Shown here in pieces: positions 45,840-56,061 of a stretch of DNA of 64,000 bases. Origin of the DNA: Sipunculus nudus (lineage: Eukaryota > Annelida > Sipuncula > Golfingiida > Sipunculidae); contig CM049322.1 of assembly GCA_026874595.1 (NCBI GenBank), forward strand, positions 7,551,900-7,615,899, given 5' to 3'. Position 1 is the first letter of the stretch; the number at the start of each line of letters is the position of its first letter. A program made the position numbers and the translations under genes. Below the pieces are notes generated by a model. It was not told the DNA's origin. It saw only the letters and a program-made list of their open reading frames with translations, and searched no databases.

Positions 45840-45965
45840 ATGCTACCCGTATTTGTAATGCACGACGTGAGTAACGTCAGCATAGACTCGGCTTCGTGGT
45901 ACATCACAACACGCCGGAAGGATGATGAGTTCTATGTTGAACACGACGCATGGGCGTCCTGGTGA
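45840..45965 (+). CDS. Short 41-codon frame carrying a strong splice-donor sequence
   Basis: ATG-to-TGA frame overlapping the start of the helicase-like gene in another frame. The translation is acidic and aromatic and looks coding. A GTGAGT donor (GT at 45962-45963) sits at its end, so it could be the first exon of a spliced gene whose second exon I cannot place. It could also be a chance frame. Confidence 0.3.
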   Translation: MLPVFVMHDVSNVSIDSASWYITTRRKDDEFYVEHDAWASW

Positions 45966-46782
45966 GTTTCAGGGCAGGCGACTTCTGCGTAAGGTTATGT
46001 CGCACACAACATCACATAAACTGACAAGGGACCAAACGGCTGTGCTGGAACACCGGTTTCAGCCTGGGGACCGCATCCATGTTATCGGGGAAGACGGCTG
46101 TGGTAAATCCGTAGCCGTGATGGAGAAGGCCTGGGCGGAACCACGTTTCCGTTTCCTGTGGATTGTAAGGTGTTCTGATACATGGCGGCGTCTCAAGGCC
46201 GTCTGTCCGAAGAACGTTACCATATTACCATTAGACCAAGTGCTTGACGGGGCCACGGATAACCACCTGCACCACGACCAACGTTTAACCATTAAACGCC
46301 TCATACTATCGATGGTTAACCCGCCCGCGCCAACAAGGCTGGTATTTGAAACATTTATGGCGTTTCTGCTTGATTATGACACCGTCCACGTGTGTAAAGA
46401 CCACGTTCCCTCAGCTGACTCTGTATATTGGCAGTACTCCGCATTTACGCCTGATGACATTGTCCGCCTGGCCAATGGTATGTGGCAACACATATACAAC
46501 TTCATGTGTTCAAACGGTGATTACAATGGGTTGACCTGCGCAGACGTCCCTTATCCCGTTCTTCTGAAATTATGTGCCACCCATTTTTTTCATGTAGTCG
46601 TCATGGATGATATTCATCTGCTTCCCACACGCCACATGTTGCTGTTTCAACGTTTCCCACAAATACAGATCCTCATCGGAAATTACGAGGCGGGAGGAGT
46701 CGTCCAAACGTGGTGGGCCATGCCCCCTTCTGCGACCACCACTTTCAGTATAACAGATGCTTTGCATAGCACGGACAGTTAG
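45922..46782 (+). CDS. SF1 helicase-like protein lacking the second motor domain
   Basis: 286 residues; the ATG at 45997 is an alternative start after the overlapped segment. It begins like UvrD/Pif1-class helicases with a Q-motif-like LTRDQTAVLEH, then Walker A GEDGCGKS (56-63). A Walker B-like VVVMDDIHLL (about 223-232) stands where DEAQD would be. A motif III-like LIGN follows. The chain stops there, so the second RecA-like domain with motifs IV-VI is missing. Herpesvirus UL5 helicases are about 800-900 residues and complete. This may be a degraded copy, an exon of a spliced gene, or a repurposed ATP-binding protein. AATAAA at 46828-46833. Confidence 0.6.
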   Translation: MMSSMLNTTHGRPGEFQGRRLLRKVMSHTTSHKLTRDQTAVLEHRFQPGDRIHVIGEDGCGKSVAVMEKAWAEPRFRFLWIVRCSDTWRRLKAVCPKNVTILPLDQVLDGATDNHLHHDQRLTIKRLILSMVNPPAPTRLVFETFMAFLLDYDTVHVCKDHVPSADSVYWQYSAFTPDDIVRLANGMWQHIYNFMCSNGDYNGLTCADVPYPVLLKLCATHFFHVVVMDDIHLLPTRHMLLFQRFPQIQILIGNYEAGGVVQTWWAMPPSATTTFSITDALHSTDS

Positions 46783-46827
46783 GTAAAAAGAGGATGAACC
46801 ACTTAAACATGCGGCAGACTATCAGAT

Positions 46828-46897
46828 AATAAATTACTATTTAATATTTCTGATGTTGGTTGTTATCTCATACAGATCAGGTGTTGTTGTTTTTATT
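46828..46897. terminator. Convergent poly(A) signals
   Basis: Plus-strand AATAAA at 46828-46833 for the helicase-like gene. Minus-strand AATAAA at 46892-46897, just past the stop of the giant tegument frame at 46915. Confidence 0.6.
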
Positions 46898-46914
46898 TTA
46901 TGTTAATGATCACC

Positions 46915-49900
46915 TCATTCGTCGCTCATGTAAAGCCGGATAAGGTCGTACTCGTCGTTCAGATTACGGCCTTTTCGGGGGGGTAATATCGCAAGCGGTT
47001 GTGTTTGGCGGATCGTGTTTAGGGTGTTACATAAAACCGTAAACAGTTCCGAATCATGAATAGGGCCTTTGGTCTGTGTCTGATGCTTGTGCACACCAGG
47101 GGTTGGTACGTGCATGTTCCTGTGTTCCACGTGTCGATCAACCGGAATGTCAACCGGAATGAACTCGCGACTTGATCTGGGAGAGCGGGGTGTGGCCGTC
47201 ATTTCACATGAACCGAATAAAGTGGACGGTTGACCCTCCCGCTGGTAGGAACGGCTTGGCTGGTCTTCGTAGACGAATTGAACGCCTTGTCTCCGTGTAT
47301 CCTCACTTTTAACATTTTTGCGATGGTCTTCACGTGCACCTGTTGCATCCTTCACGTATGAGGTGTCCCGGGCATCAGACGAGTGGATGCTTATCCCCAA
47401 TAACGTATCGGATTCCTGTGATTGTGTAACATCTGATTTTGTAGAAACGTTTGCGTAAGGAGCTCTGTACAGTGGCACAGTAACACCTGTTTCTGTAGGT
47501 ACTTTTGTTTTAGGGGCTCCATATTGTGGCGCAATCACTTTTGATTCTGTAGAGACCTTTGTGTATGGAGATATGTGTTGTAGCGCAGTTTGGACGGGAT
47601 CGGTCAACATGGATACATGTATGGTTGGTTTGGCGGGTATATTTGTTCTGTTAGGAATGATGTTGTCGTGGGATTGTGTATCTTTTAGACGCAACCCTTT
47701 TTCACGCCGTCTGGTATTTGGGTGTTTAGATTTATGAATTAACGGACGGTTTGGCTGTGAATGGCTCTTCAATCGTTGCCTGTCACCCGTCTCATATGTA
47801 TCCGATGATACATTCTGTGTTTCCGCAGTACCTGATAGAGTGCGAATGTCTCCTATACTCATGTTAGCAAATGACTCTGTTATTTCCCTAGATATGCCTG
47901 CCCTTTGTTGTGCATATGGACCGGAGCCCATCTTACCATGTATTGTTACGTCATCGCAAAATTCGTAACTGCGATGTTGTTTCCTGTTAGGCAGGTGTTC
48001 TTGTACGTCATCGTCTGACTTTGATCGTACATATGCGCATGATATATCACTTGCAGTTTGTGAGACAGTTAACGGAGATATATCACGCGAGTTGCTATTC
48101 AGCAACTCCTCCGTCTGTTGTATCTCGTGAAACAGAGACACGCCGTCATCTTCTGACCCTGTGTGTCCCTGTGTCATATGGTGTTGCTGTACATTTAGAT
48201 TTTGTAGTTCTGTTTCTGAGAGTTCGTCGACACGATACCGTGTTTCATTGTCGTTGGGCCTTGCAACTTCTTCGTTTGTGTACATCTGCAACGGGAATTC
48301 TGGGTGCTGGTCCGACGAAACACACTCCAGGTGACCGCGATCACACCAAGGGATGAGTCCCGCGTCATCGCTCGCCTTTGTTGTGCGGACTCTGTAAACC
48401 CTTCGAAACCAACCCCGTTCAACTTCAACGGGACCGCATATCCTTTCGCCATACGTAAACGACAGTTGGTTTACTTTCTCGTTGTGTTCGTTTGACACAG
48501 CGTACCCCGTCGGCAGGAACCGCTCACCACCGTCCGTGTTGAGACCGTCTGTAAGTATCTGCACGCTTATTATAGGAATGAACGTCGAACCCCTCAAACC
48601 ATCCAGGTACTTGTTGACTGGGACGTGAGTGCTGCTAGACGCGGACGACCTCGGAAGTGCAGCAAACAAGGGCAGGGCGCTTTGGTCGAAAGAGAAGAAG
48701 TACCGGAGTATATCTGTTGGGCAGGTGTCCGCCGTGAGAGGGGCAGGGTAAGCAGAAGCCGGATCGATGATTCTATCCACGTTTGGGTTGTACGTGGAAT
48801 TGGTCCATTCGCGATGAAAAGGTATTTTGCTGCCGGCCACGGTGTCGTAACACGTGGCCAATGGTATACCCGTGACGAGCGAAAAGAGGATGACGTCAAA
48901 TCGGCACCAACCTTGTGCCTTGCTTTTCATACCCGAGCATGGCCACGATACATCATACGCTCGCACGTTGGAGCCATCCTGTACGTATTCTTCCGGCTTG
49001 TCCAACCCGTACACGTGTTGAAGGACACTCCGCTGCATATCTGCTGCTTCATGCATTGCTACCTGTCTTTCTTCGAATTGAAAACCATTGTTTTCATTTC
49101 CACATCTCGTTGGCAAGTGCGTGTATTCTTCCAAGATGTGGTCCCAAACTGACCCGACACCGTGGCCGTGTTGTGCCCACAGTGTTTCCAAGACTTCGGA
49201 GTCGATCATACGTCCGGCTGTCACTGCATAAGCCATAAAGCCTCTTAGCGTTTCGGCAACACGCAAGCACAAACGGTCGTCCCATCGTGGCTGATTGTTT
49301 GTTGACCATCGCGTCGGTATATCCTTGCTCAGAACGTAGTGGTGGAGGCCTGTTTTACCGAGCAAGGCTTTCAGGCCCCAGTGCACATTGGAGCCGCAAA
49401 ACGCGAAGACAGCTGCCGTACATGTTGCCAACCAGAAAAGGTGTGAGGTCCGTCCCGTGTCCGAAATGATGCTGTCCGTCATCCTGACCCATTGAAAGAG
49501 ATCTTTGTCTTTCAAATTGTAGACGGGTCTCCCACACACGTTAAAAAAGGTCGGCAATTCGCCCCAGGGCCCGACGTCTTGCTCACCGTTTATTGCCCTG
49601 GCGGAATTCACTTTTTTCATGGCCAGACAGAACCTGATCCCGTACACCCACAGGCAGTGCCATGTCTCCTGGGCTTTTTGTGAGCTGATCCACCATCCCT
49701 TGACGCCATCCGACCGCGTCTCAACACCTGTCTGACGTCCATGCTCAGCCTTCAGTGCTTCCAATGTTTGTTGCGTGATCAACGGATATACGCATTCGAG
49801 TACCCTGAACACGTGCCGCGCGACCTTGTATAAACCAGATGTGTTACTGGTGCCATCGTTCGGAATTAGGTCCGTGACGGAAACAGTTTGTTTTGTCGTA

Positions 49901-52900
49901 ATACGATCCAGGGGTTCACGACTGAACGGCAAGGCGGCTTCCACTGTGATGTGTTCTGACGAACTGTCCTGTCGTCCGGCGGCTTGCGCTAACCCTGTCG
50001 TGCAACAAAATATTGTGTCCATGTCACATTGCGGCACTGTGTAACAGTCGTTTTCGTTTGTACATGTGAACAACCAGTTCCCTTCGTAACGCGCACCCTC
50101 TCTAGTACTCAAAGCGATATCGTGTTCTCCGCGTGCCTTGAAAAACTGTTGAAATATAGTACATTGCGTTTGGAAAGTACTTGGGTCATTCAGAAACATA
50201 ACAGTGTCTTCTGACAATAATGGACGCACTACGGACATGTGGTCTGCTGCGGCGTCTAATTCGTTGTGGCCATCAGACTGTTCTCGGATATGCATCCACG
50301 CAGAGACGGGTCCGATAATTTCGTAAAGGCTAGAACACGTATTTGGCTCGGGTTTCCGCATTAGTCGCGTGAAACCTAAACTTGTGGAATTTGCCACAGC
50401 AGCAACCAAAGGAACACCGGGCGGTTTGGTTGCGTACACGTCGTCAATGTGAGCAAAGCTGTAATGTGAACGTGGGTTGTCAACGTTGCCGTGCGTGACC
50501 TCCTGCATGCACACATGCAAGCTCAAATGTGCCTGCACTAACACACGTTCCTGTAACGGGGAGGGTTGAGTTCGCAGCACAACGTGCACCATGTGGTTTA
50601 AACACTCTTCTGGTAACCAACCGCCCGGGTCAGATGGGTACGTGTAACCTGACACACAAACGTCCATTATCACACGCGTTGAATTCCACGTTTCGTAACC
50701 TACCGTGATATTGTTTTTCTTTAACACTGTGAGCATTCGGGCTTGTTGATCCATTTGACAGTTTACTCTTGCCAACCAGGCGGAACAGAGTTGCCTTAAT
50801 GCGTCAGGGAAGGGATGGAGCATTATACCTGTTCCAGACTGGTATGAGATAACTTGTTTGAACAGGAGGTCGCATTCCGCCCGGCTATCGTATTCTACAC
50901 AAGAGCCCCAATTGTTCTCTTTCTGGCTCTTTTTATAAATGTTATGTGTTTTTTCTTGGTGCAACTGCCTGACATCCTTTTGGGAAAGCGTACATTTGTA
51001 CACCTTAGGGATGTTATCCAGCCAGACGCGCACGCGTTTCAGGTTTTCTTTGTCGTCTGTGTCGTCATGTGACACGTGCCGAACAAACGCGGTCATCAAA
51101 CGTTCTCTGACGACCATACCGTCACACCACCACGATTCTTCACACTCTCGTCTTTCGTCTGGTGTGTCAAGATGCGTCGCCCTTTGTATCAATTCCAAAA
51201 ACGCTTGGTATGCATCGATCCTCGTTTTACACGTGTTATATACCTCGTTTAACACTTGCAGACTGACGTTTTCGGTTATGTTGATACGAATTTCTGTGGT
51301 TGATGGCCATGTGTGTTGCAACCTGCTGAAAGCATCTTCCGCTTCCATCATCATACGGGATAGTTCTTCCCTTTTGTTTTGCACATCCGCCTTATACGAA
51401 CCTACAGTTCCGAAGGGGATGGAATCATGTTGTAAAAGGTTGCGCAGGTTTTGTTCCGTATATTCCATAATTGCCACTGACATCTGCACAGCTTGTTGAA
51501 CAGAACGTCTACATTCGGTGAGACGCCCCTCTACGTGTGTATAGTCGTGCAGCTGTTGCTGCTGCATGTCAAACAGACTGAAGACCATAAGGCTTGCTAA
51601 ACATCCGAGAGTGTGATGCACCGATAACGCGTTCGCGTGATACGTCATCTGTTCAGTATGTAAGGAGATGAGGTCGAGATGTAGTTTGTCGGCGAGTATC
51701 AACATTCGCTGCGTGACATCTTCCTCTATATCCGCAACTAACTGTTCTACGACACAAGACATGATGTCTGGTACGCTGCGCATGTTGCCTGTTTGAGAAT
51801 GCGACATTTCCTCTGTGTACTTCTTCCCCATTAGCGCACGAGTGTCGTCCATATACCTGTTGCATATGTGTTCGTACCACTTACAGGATGTTAAAATGCA
51901 TTGTATGATCAACTTGCCATGTTCACAGTGTCTTTCAACTGTTCGGATACATTTATCGATAAGCGTCTTTATGCCATTACGCAAACCGTCAGTATCCGGA
52001 TTCCTGTTTTGCTCATTTACTTTACGTTGCAGGAATTCTTTGCATGCTGACACGTTGTTTTCTATCAGCGTGGTCCGCCGATCATGTTCTTTGTCAACAG
52101 CTCGTTTTGTCAGTTGTATAATTTGTTGTTGTGTGTTTGCTGATTCGTGCATGAAATTCCTCGTGCCATAACAGGTATGCAGGTGAGTTGACACTTGCGT
52201 TTCTGTATGTATCTTTGCCTGCAACCAATCCAAGAACAACTGGCTGCTTTTATCGTCCAGCTGCTTGATCCATGCGTCGAGTATATATTGGGGTATATAG
52301 GTGCTTACTTCATTTTGCAGACGTTGCAGGGAATCCTGAATGGCAGACTGTGTCCTATTCCACGAAGGATACACAGTTTGAATGAGCCACGTATGAGCGT
52401 ATCGGAAACTGTATATTATGGTCATAGCGTCCTGTAAGATGTCCTGTAGTTCACCTGTATGTCGTATGATGTTATGCAGGTTAACGGAAATACCTTTTCC
52501 CGCCACTGTCACATCGTCACAGGGGTGCCCTTGGAATAAAGCCGATTCTGCAACGATCAACTGGTGCCCGCTTGATATGTCGTTCCGGATTCGGTCTACA
52601 ATAGCATGCACACTCTGTTTAAAATTATCCGCGTACTTAAGGGCCGTTTGATAGCTGGATCCAGTGATTTGCAACGCTAACGTTTGAAATGCTGTGAGGG
52701 TTCCTGCCACAAGATCGTACACGTACTGGTATTCCTGCGACTGCAGGATCCAGGAAACGGTGGAGAGCGAAGACTGTACGCGCTCACCCATGCGAGCAGC
52801 TTTATCTAGCCATTCGCGCAAGTCGGGCACATCTTCAGTCGGGTCCAACCTGCTGTCAGCTGGTATTTCAGAACGTAGTATCTTTTCACCCTGTTCGAAC

Positions 52901-55900
52901 GCCCACCTGCGAATGGACTGCGCGAGGTTTTTGGTACTGCCTAATGTGGCATCAACTGATTTGTTCAGAAGTCCCACCAGACCGTCGAACCATTTTACAT
53001 CGTCAGGCTTCAGCTGCTTCAGAAGTGTCATGACGTTGTTACCTGTACCACCTGTTGTAAACATCCCATCCGTGCCGCCCCAGTGAGCATTCTCCTGGAG
53101 CAGTTGGTAGCATCGGTTCAGTAGTTCGCGTACATTACATGTACGGTGCGCTATGCATTGGTAGTGTACGTGCTCGTCTGTCAAGTGGTAATTCACCAGG
53201 ATGTCCTGCATTTCCTGTATGGCATCTTTCAGTATATCCTTTATCACACCCTCTAGCTGCTTACGCAGGTGTGAAATGTAGCGTTGTTTCAACATCTTTT
53301 CCGCCTTGCCCACCCGTTCCTGCTTGTTTACGCTATCTGGCTCCTTGGCTATTTCTTGCTTCAACATGTTCAGTTCATTTTGTATATGTCGTAAACTGTA
53401 CAATGCATAACTAACGCTTTGAAAACTGTTGTCCACGTTTGTGGTAGCTTCCTGTGCAGCTGTTTCCACATATTTGAGTTTCGTTTCGAACATATCTGCC
53501 ATACAACTGCGCTTGGTGTGCTCCATGTCGTGCATTTCCATCATGTTGTGAAGGCGGTCGAGGTTAGCCGTCACAGATGTCCAAGCTGGCGTTTGTGGAT
53601 ACAGGTTCTCGACACTTTGCTTTAGTCGATCGGTGATCATGTGGCTAATTGCATTCCCGGCACTTTCTATTCCGCTGATGACGACATGGCCGGCTTCCAG
53701 TTCCTGCCTGTACGTGGTTCGGGTTCCCGTCCTCGCGGCAACTATGTCGACAAGACGGTACAGGCGTTTAGCTAAAGGAATGTCACTCGTCCCAAGCTGT
53801 TTAACGCCAAGCTGTGTGCCAAACCTGACCTGATCCTGCAGCCGCGTGGGACATTCCAGGACACGCGCCAGGTGTCGGAAGAGCGAATCCAGCATCCGGG
53901 TAACCTCATCTGTTGGCCCACATCTGTTCACGTGTTGTAGTATGGTGTCGGGCAGATTTGCTTTTTCAGATAAACCGGTGGTCAGCAATTTATTATAAGC
54001 CTCGGTAACATGGTCTGCAGGTTCGCCGTGATCGGACCCGGTGTGTTTGTTATCCATGTCGGTTTTTTGTCTTAGGTGTTCCGCACGCACATTCAGCAGC
54101 TGAATCTGGTGTATGGCTGCATTGATGCTTTTGTCCGCTTCATGCAGTTTTTTCGCGAAACCACCGTCTCCTTTGTTCCAATGGGTACCCGCCGCTGCTT
54201 TTGCTGCCGTCAGGGCGTTTAGCGTGTCATTCAGTCGTTTTTGTGAGTCGCGCAGTTGGTTGTTCGCTTGGTCCAGTCCGGTTTGGTCCCACGTGGTAAT
54301 GAGATGATGCATGCCGTCCTTAGAAAAACTTTCGATATCCTCTGAACTGGCCTGTATGGCAGACGCCGAACCTCGTACGGTTTCCGTGCAATCTCGCACG
54401 GTCTGATCCGTCCACTCGTTGAAAACCTGAATGATGCAATGGAGCAATACGTTGCTGGTCCTCTTCGGGGTGGTTTCTCTCCAAGCCCGTTCTGTGAGAA
54501 ATTGAATGCGGCTGGCGTTGTCTGTGTCACGCGCGCACTGCTCTGCCCGAAGGTTTTGATAGATTTCAAGCAAAGTTTCGGCTTCTTTACGTTTCCGTTG
54601 ATATTGCTGTTTCTTGTCTGAGTTGTCCGAGCACATGTGTTCAAGCAATCCGAAAACGGCCGGGACTTCATCCGCGATACAACGTGGAGCATCCTGTGAG
54701 GCACCGTCGTCTAGTCCGCTTGTGTACGCGTGTGCCAACCGCTCTACGTCTTCTGTCAAACGGTCTGTCCAATGTGAACAGTGCAAGCAGAGATCCGTAA
54801 CCTCTTCTTTAGTGAGCGGATAGATCGTGTCCATGTATTGTGCCAGGTTGCTTGTCACGTCTGTGAGAGTGCCACTTGCAGTGAGATCTCTGACGATTTC
54901 CTCGCGCCTCTGGCGTTTTTCTTTAGCTTCCAGTTCTTTTCTTTTAGTCTGCATGACCCTCTTGGCCTCCTCTATCTGTGTGCGTGTGATTGGTTCGGTT
55001 TTTTTAAAACGGATCTGCTCCTTCTCCTTATTTCCCCAAAAAGTAGTGTCCTTGCTGGCGACCAGCGTTCCGTCTACCACGCAGTTACCGCGTCTGAGTT
55101 TGTCCAAGGTGCTGTTGTGTATATCGAGTACTCCCACCTGCTGATCGAGTTCCTTCTTGTACATATCGATATCACGTGTATTTTCAAATTGAAACGTCTT
55201 GCATGCCTGGATCCATGCACGTGTCTTTTCCGTTGAGGTGTTGTATTGTTCAGTGGCGACCAGCACTTCTTTCAACCATGCCGTTTCTGCTGCAGCCGTT
55301 TCTGCCGCAGCAGTTTGCGCCGCGTGTGTTCTGGCTATCAATTCGTCATCACCTGTGCCCCGAACGGTAGAGGACTGCCCAGGACTGCTTGCGGTTTGTG
55401 CCTGTACATGCTCGGCTGTTTTCCAGCCTTGCAACTTTCCTATGAGCGCGTTTGCCTTATCGTTCTTTGCATTGAGTAACTGTAGTATCTTCTTCAAGCC
55501 GTCCGAACGACATCCTTTTACGTCGAACGGCTGGTCCTGATTCCCACCTAACTTTTGAAGCCATGCTGCGGCTTTATCCTCACACCACGAAAGTGATTTC
55601 TTCACCTGGCTCACCTTTTCAATGTGTTCTTCCAGGAGAGTGACATTCTTACGGTTGCATTCGTCCGACGTGTACGACGCGTCTACGTTTCTGAACATCT
55701 CATCTACTCGACTTACGTGTTCATTTATCTGCTTTTCCAATTCCTCGCTTTCGGCGTTCCACACGTTTTTGAAACAGCAGCGCAACCCTTTCAGAATAGG
55801 TTTGGTGCCGGGCTGACGAGCCCAGGCGATCAACCTGTTCAGCTTGTCCTCGCGGGAATCGTTGTGAGAGGCATTATAAACGTCCTTGCAAACTCCGAGC

Positions 55901-56061
55901 AACTCCTGCAGCTCAGCGCCGGTACTGTCAGGTTTCTCAAGTAGACAGATGTAACACGGTAGTTTTTCAGGCGGAGCATCGCATCCAGGTGGACACGATT
56001 GCTCATAGTCAGACAATGCAATTTCGACGTCTTTGACCACGTTATTGACCCACACTTCCAC
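46915..56061 (-). CDS. Giant tegument-like protein, downstream (-1) frame, 3048 residues
   Basis: Open from a TAA at 56197-56199 down to 46915, with no ATG near its beginning; the first possible start is a GTG at 56061. It therefore seems to be expressed by a -1 frameshift from the upstream giant frame at 56067-56073. The first 1700 residues are long helices with heptad-like spacing, probably coiled coil. Residues about 1750-2500 look globular with many Cys, Trp and His but no named enzyme motif. The last 500 are Ser/Thr/Pro-rich and disordered, with three units of a short repeat. Size and coiled-coil build match herpesvirus large tegument proteins (UL36 role in capsid transport and assembly). 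Confidence 0.75.
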   Translation of the reverse strand: MEVWVNNVVKDVEIALSDYEQSCPPGCDAPPEKLPCYICLLEKPDSTGAELQELLGVCKDVYNASHNDSREDKLNRLIAWARQPGTKPILKGLRCCFKNVWNAESEELEKQINEHVSRVDEMFRNVDASYTSDECNRKNVTLLEEHIEKVSQVKKSLSWCEDKAAAWLQKLGGNQDQPFDVKGCRSDGLKKILQLLNAKNDKANALIGKLQGWKTAEHVQAQTASSPGQSSTVRGTGDDELIARTHAAQTAAAETAAAETAWLKEVLVATEQYNTSTEKTRAWIQACKTFQFENTRDIDMYKKELDQQVGVLDIHNSTLDKLRRGNCVVDGTLVASKDTTFWGNKEKEQIRFKKTEPITRTQIEEAKRVMQTKRKELEAKEKRQRREEIVRDLTASGTLTDVTSNLAQYMDTIYPLTKEEVTDLCLHCSHWTDRLTEDVERLAHAYTSGLDDGASQDAPRCIADEVPAVFGLLEHMCSDNSDKKQQYQRKRKEAETLLEIYQNLRAEQCARDTDNASRIQFLTERAWRETTPKRTSNVLLHCIIQVFNEWTDQTVRDCTETVRGSASAIQASSEDIESFSKDGMHHLITTWDQTGLDQANNQLRDSQKRLNDTLNALTAAKAAAGTHWNKGDGGFAKKLHEADKSINAAIHQIQLLNVRAEHLRQKTDMDNKHTGSDHGEPADHVTEAYNKLLTTGLSEKANLPDTILQHVNRCGPTDEVTRMLDSLFRHLARVLECPTRLQDQVRFGTQLGVKQLGTSDIPLAKRLYRLVDIVAARTGTRTTYRQELEAGHVVISGIESAGNAISHMITDRLKQSVENLYPQTPAWTSVTANLDRLHNMMEMHDMEHTKRSCMADMFETKLKYVETAAQEATTNVDNSFQSVSYALYSLRHIQNELNMLKQEIAKEPDSVNKQERVGKAEKMLKQRYISHLRKQLEGVIKDILKDAIQEMQDILVNYHLTDEHVHYQCIAHRTCNVRELLNRCYQLLQENAHWGGTDGMFTTGGTGNNVMTLLKQLKPDDVKWFDGLVGLLNKSVDATLGSTKNLAQSIRRWAFEQGEKILRSEIPADSRLDPTEDVPDLREWLDKAARMGERVQSSLSTVSWILQSQEYQYVYDLVAGTLTAFQTLALQITGSSYQTALKYADNFKQSVHAIVDRIRNDISSGHQLIVAESALFQGHPCDDVTVAGKGISVNLHNIIRHTGELQDILQDAMTIIYSFRYAHTWLIQTVYPSWNRTQSAIQDSLQRLQNEVSTYIPQYILDAWIKQLDDKSSQLFLDWLQAKIHTETQVSTHLHTCYGTRNFMHESANTQQQIIQLTKRAVDKEHDRRTTLIENNVSACKEFLQRKVNEQNRNPDTDGLRNGIKTLIDKCIRTVERHCEHGKLIIQCILTSCKWYEHICNRYMDDTRALMGKKYTEEMSHSQTGNMRSVPDIMSCVVEQLVADIEEDVTQRMLILADKLHLDLISLHTEQMTYHANALSVHHTLGCLASLMVFSLFDMQQQQLHDYTHVEGRLTECRRSVQQAVQMSVAIMEYTEQNLRNLLQHDSIPFGTVGSYKADVQNKREELSRMMMEAEDAFSRLQHTWPSTTEIRINITENVSLQVLNEVYNTCKTRIDAYQAFLELIQRATHLDTPDERRECEESWWCDGMVVRERLMTAFVRHVSHDDTDDKENLKRVRVWLDNIPKVYKCTLSQKDVRQLHQEKTHNIYKKSQKENNWGSCVEYDSRAECDLLFKQVISYQSGTGIMLHPFPDALRQLCSAWLARVNCQMDQQARMLTVLKKNNITVGYETWNSTRVIMDVCVSGYTYPSDPGGWLPEECLNHMVHVVLRTQPSPLQERVLVQAHLSLHVCMQEVTHGNVDNPRSHYSFAHIDDVYATKPPGVPLVAAVANSTSLGFTRLMRKPEPNTCSSLYEIIGPVSAWMHIREQSDGHNELDAAADHMSVVRPLLSEDTVMFLNDPSTFQTQCTIFQQFFKARGEHDIALSTREGARYEGNWLFTCTNENDCYTVPQCDMDTIFCCTTGLAQAAGRQDSSSEHITVEAALPFSREPLDRITTKQTVSVTDLIPNDGTSNTSGLYKVARHVFRVLECVYPLITQQTLEALKAEHGRQTGVETRSDGVKGWWISSQKAQETWHCLWVYGIRFCLAMKKVNSARAINGEQDVGPWGELPTFFNVCGRPVYNLKDKDLFQWVRMTDSIISDTGRTSHLFWLATCTAAVFAFCGSNVHWGLKALLGKTGLHHYVLSKDIPTRWSTNNQPRWDDRLCLRVAETLRGFMAYAVTAGRMIDSEVLETLWAQHGHGVGSVWDHILEEYTHLPTRCGNENNGFQFEERQVAMHEAADMQRSVLQHVYGLDKPEEYVQDGSNVRAYDVSWPCSGMKSKAQGWCRFDVILFSLVTGIPLATCYDTVAGSKIPFHREWTNSTYNPNVDRIIDPASAYPAPLTADTCPTDILRYFFSFDQSALPLFAALPRSSASSSTHVPVNKYLDGLRGSTFIPIISVQILTDGLNTDGGERFLPTGYAVSNEHNEKVNQLSFTYGERICGPVEVERGWFRRVYRVRTTKASDDAGLIPWCDRGHLECVSSDQHPEFPLQMYTNEEVARPNDNETRYRVDELSETELQNLNVQQHHMTQGHTGSEDDGVSLFHEIQQTEELLNSNSRDISPLTVSQTASDISCAYVRSKSDDDVQEHLPNRKQHRSYEFCDDVTIHGKMGSGPYAQQRAGISREITESFANMSIGDIRTLSGTAETQNVSSDTYETGDRQRLKSHSQPNRPLIHKSKHPNTRRREKGLRLKDTQSHDNIIPNRTNIPAKPTIHVSMLTDPVQTALQHISPYTKVSTESKVIAPQYGAPKTKVPTETGVTVPLYRAPYANVSTKSDVTQSQESDTLLGISIHSSDARDTSYVKDATGAREDHRKNVKSEDTRRQGVQFVYEDQPSRSYQREGQPSTLFGSCEMTATPRSPRSSREFIPVDIPVDRHVEHRNMHVPTPGVHKHQTQTKGPIHDSELFTVLCNTLNTIRQTQPLAILPPRKGRNLNDEYDLIRLYMSDE
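47430..47580 (-). repeat. Three short degenerate protein repeats
   Basis: Within the C-terminal tail of the giant protein, three adjacent units share a pattern of APxxKVxTExxV with a following Val-Pro/Ala-Tyr segment. The corresponding DNA units are similar but not identical. Confidence 0.5.
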
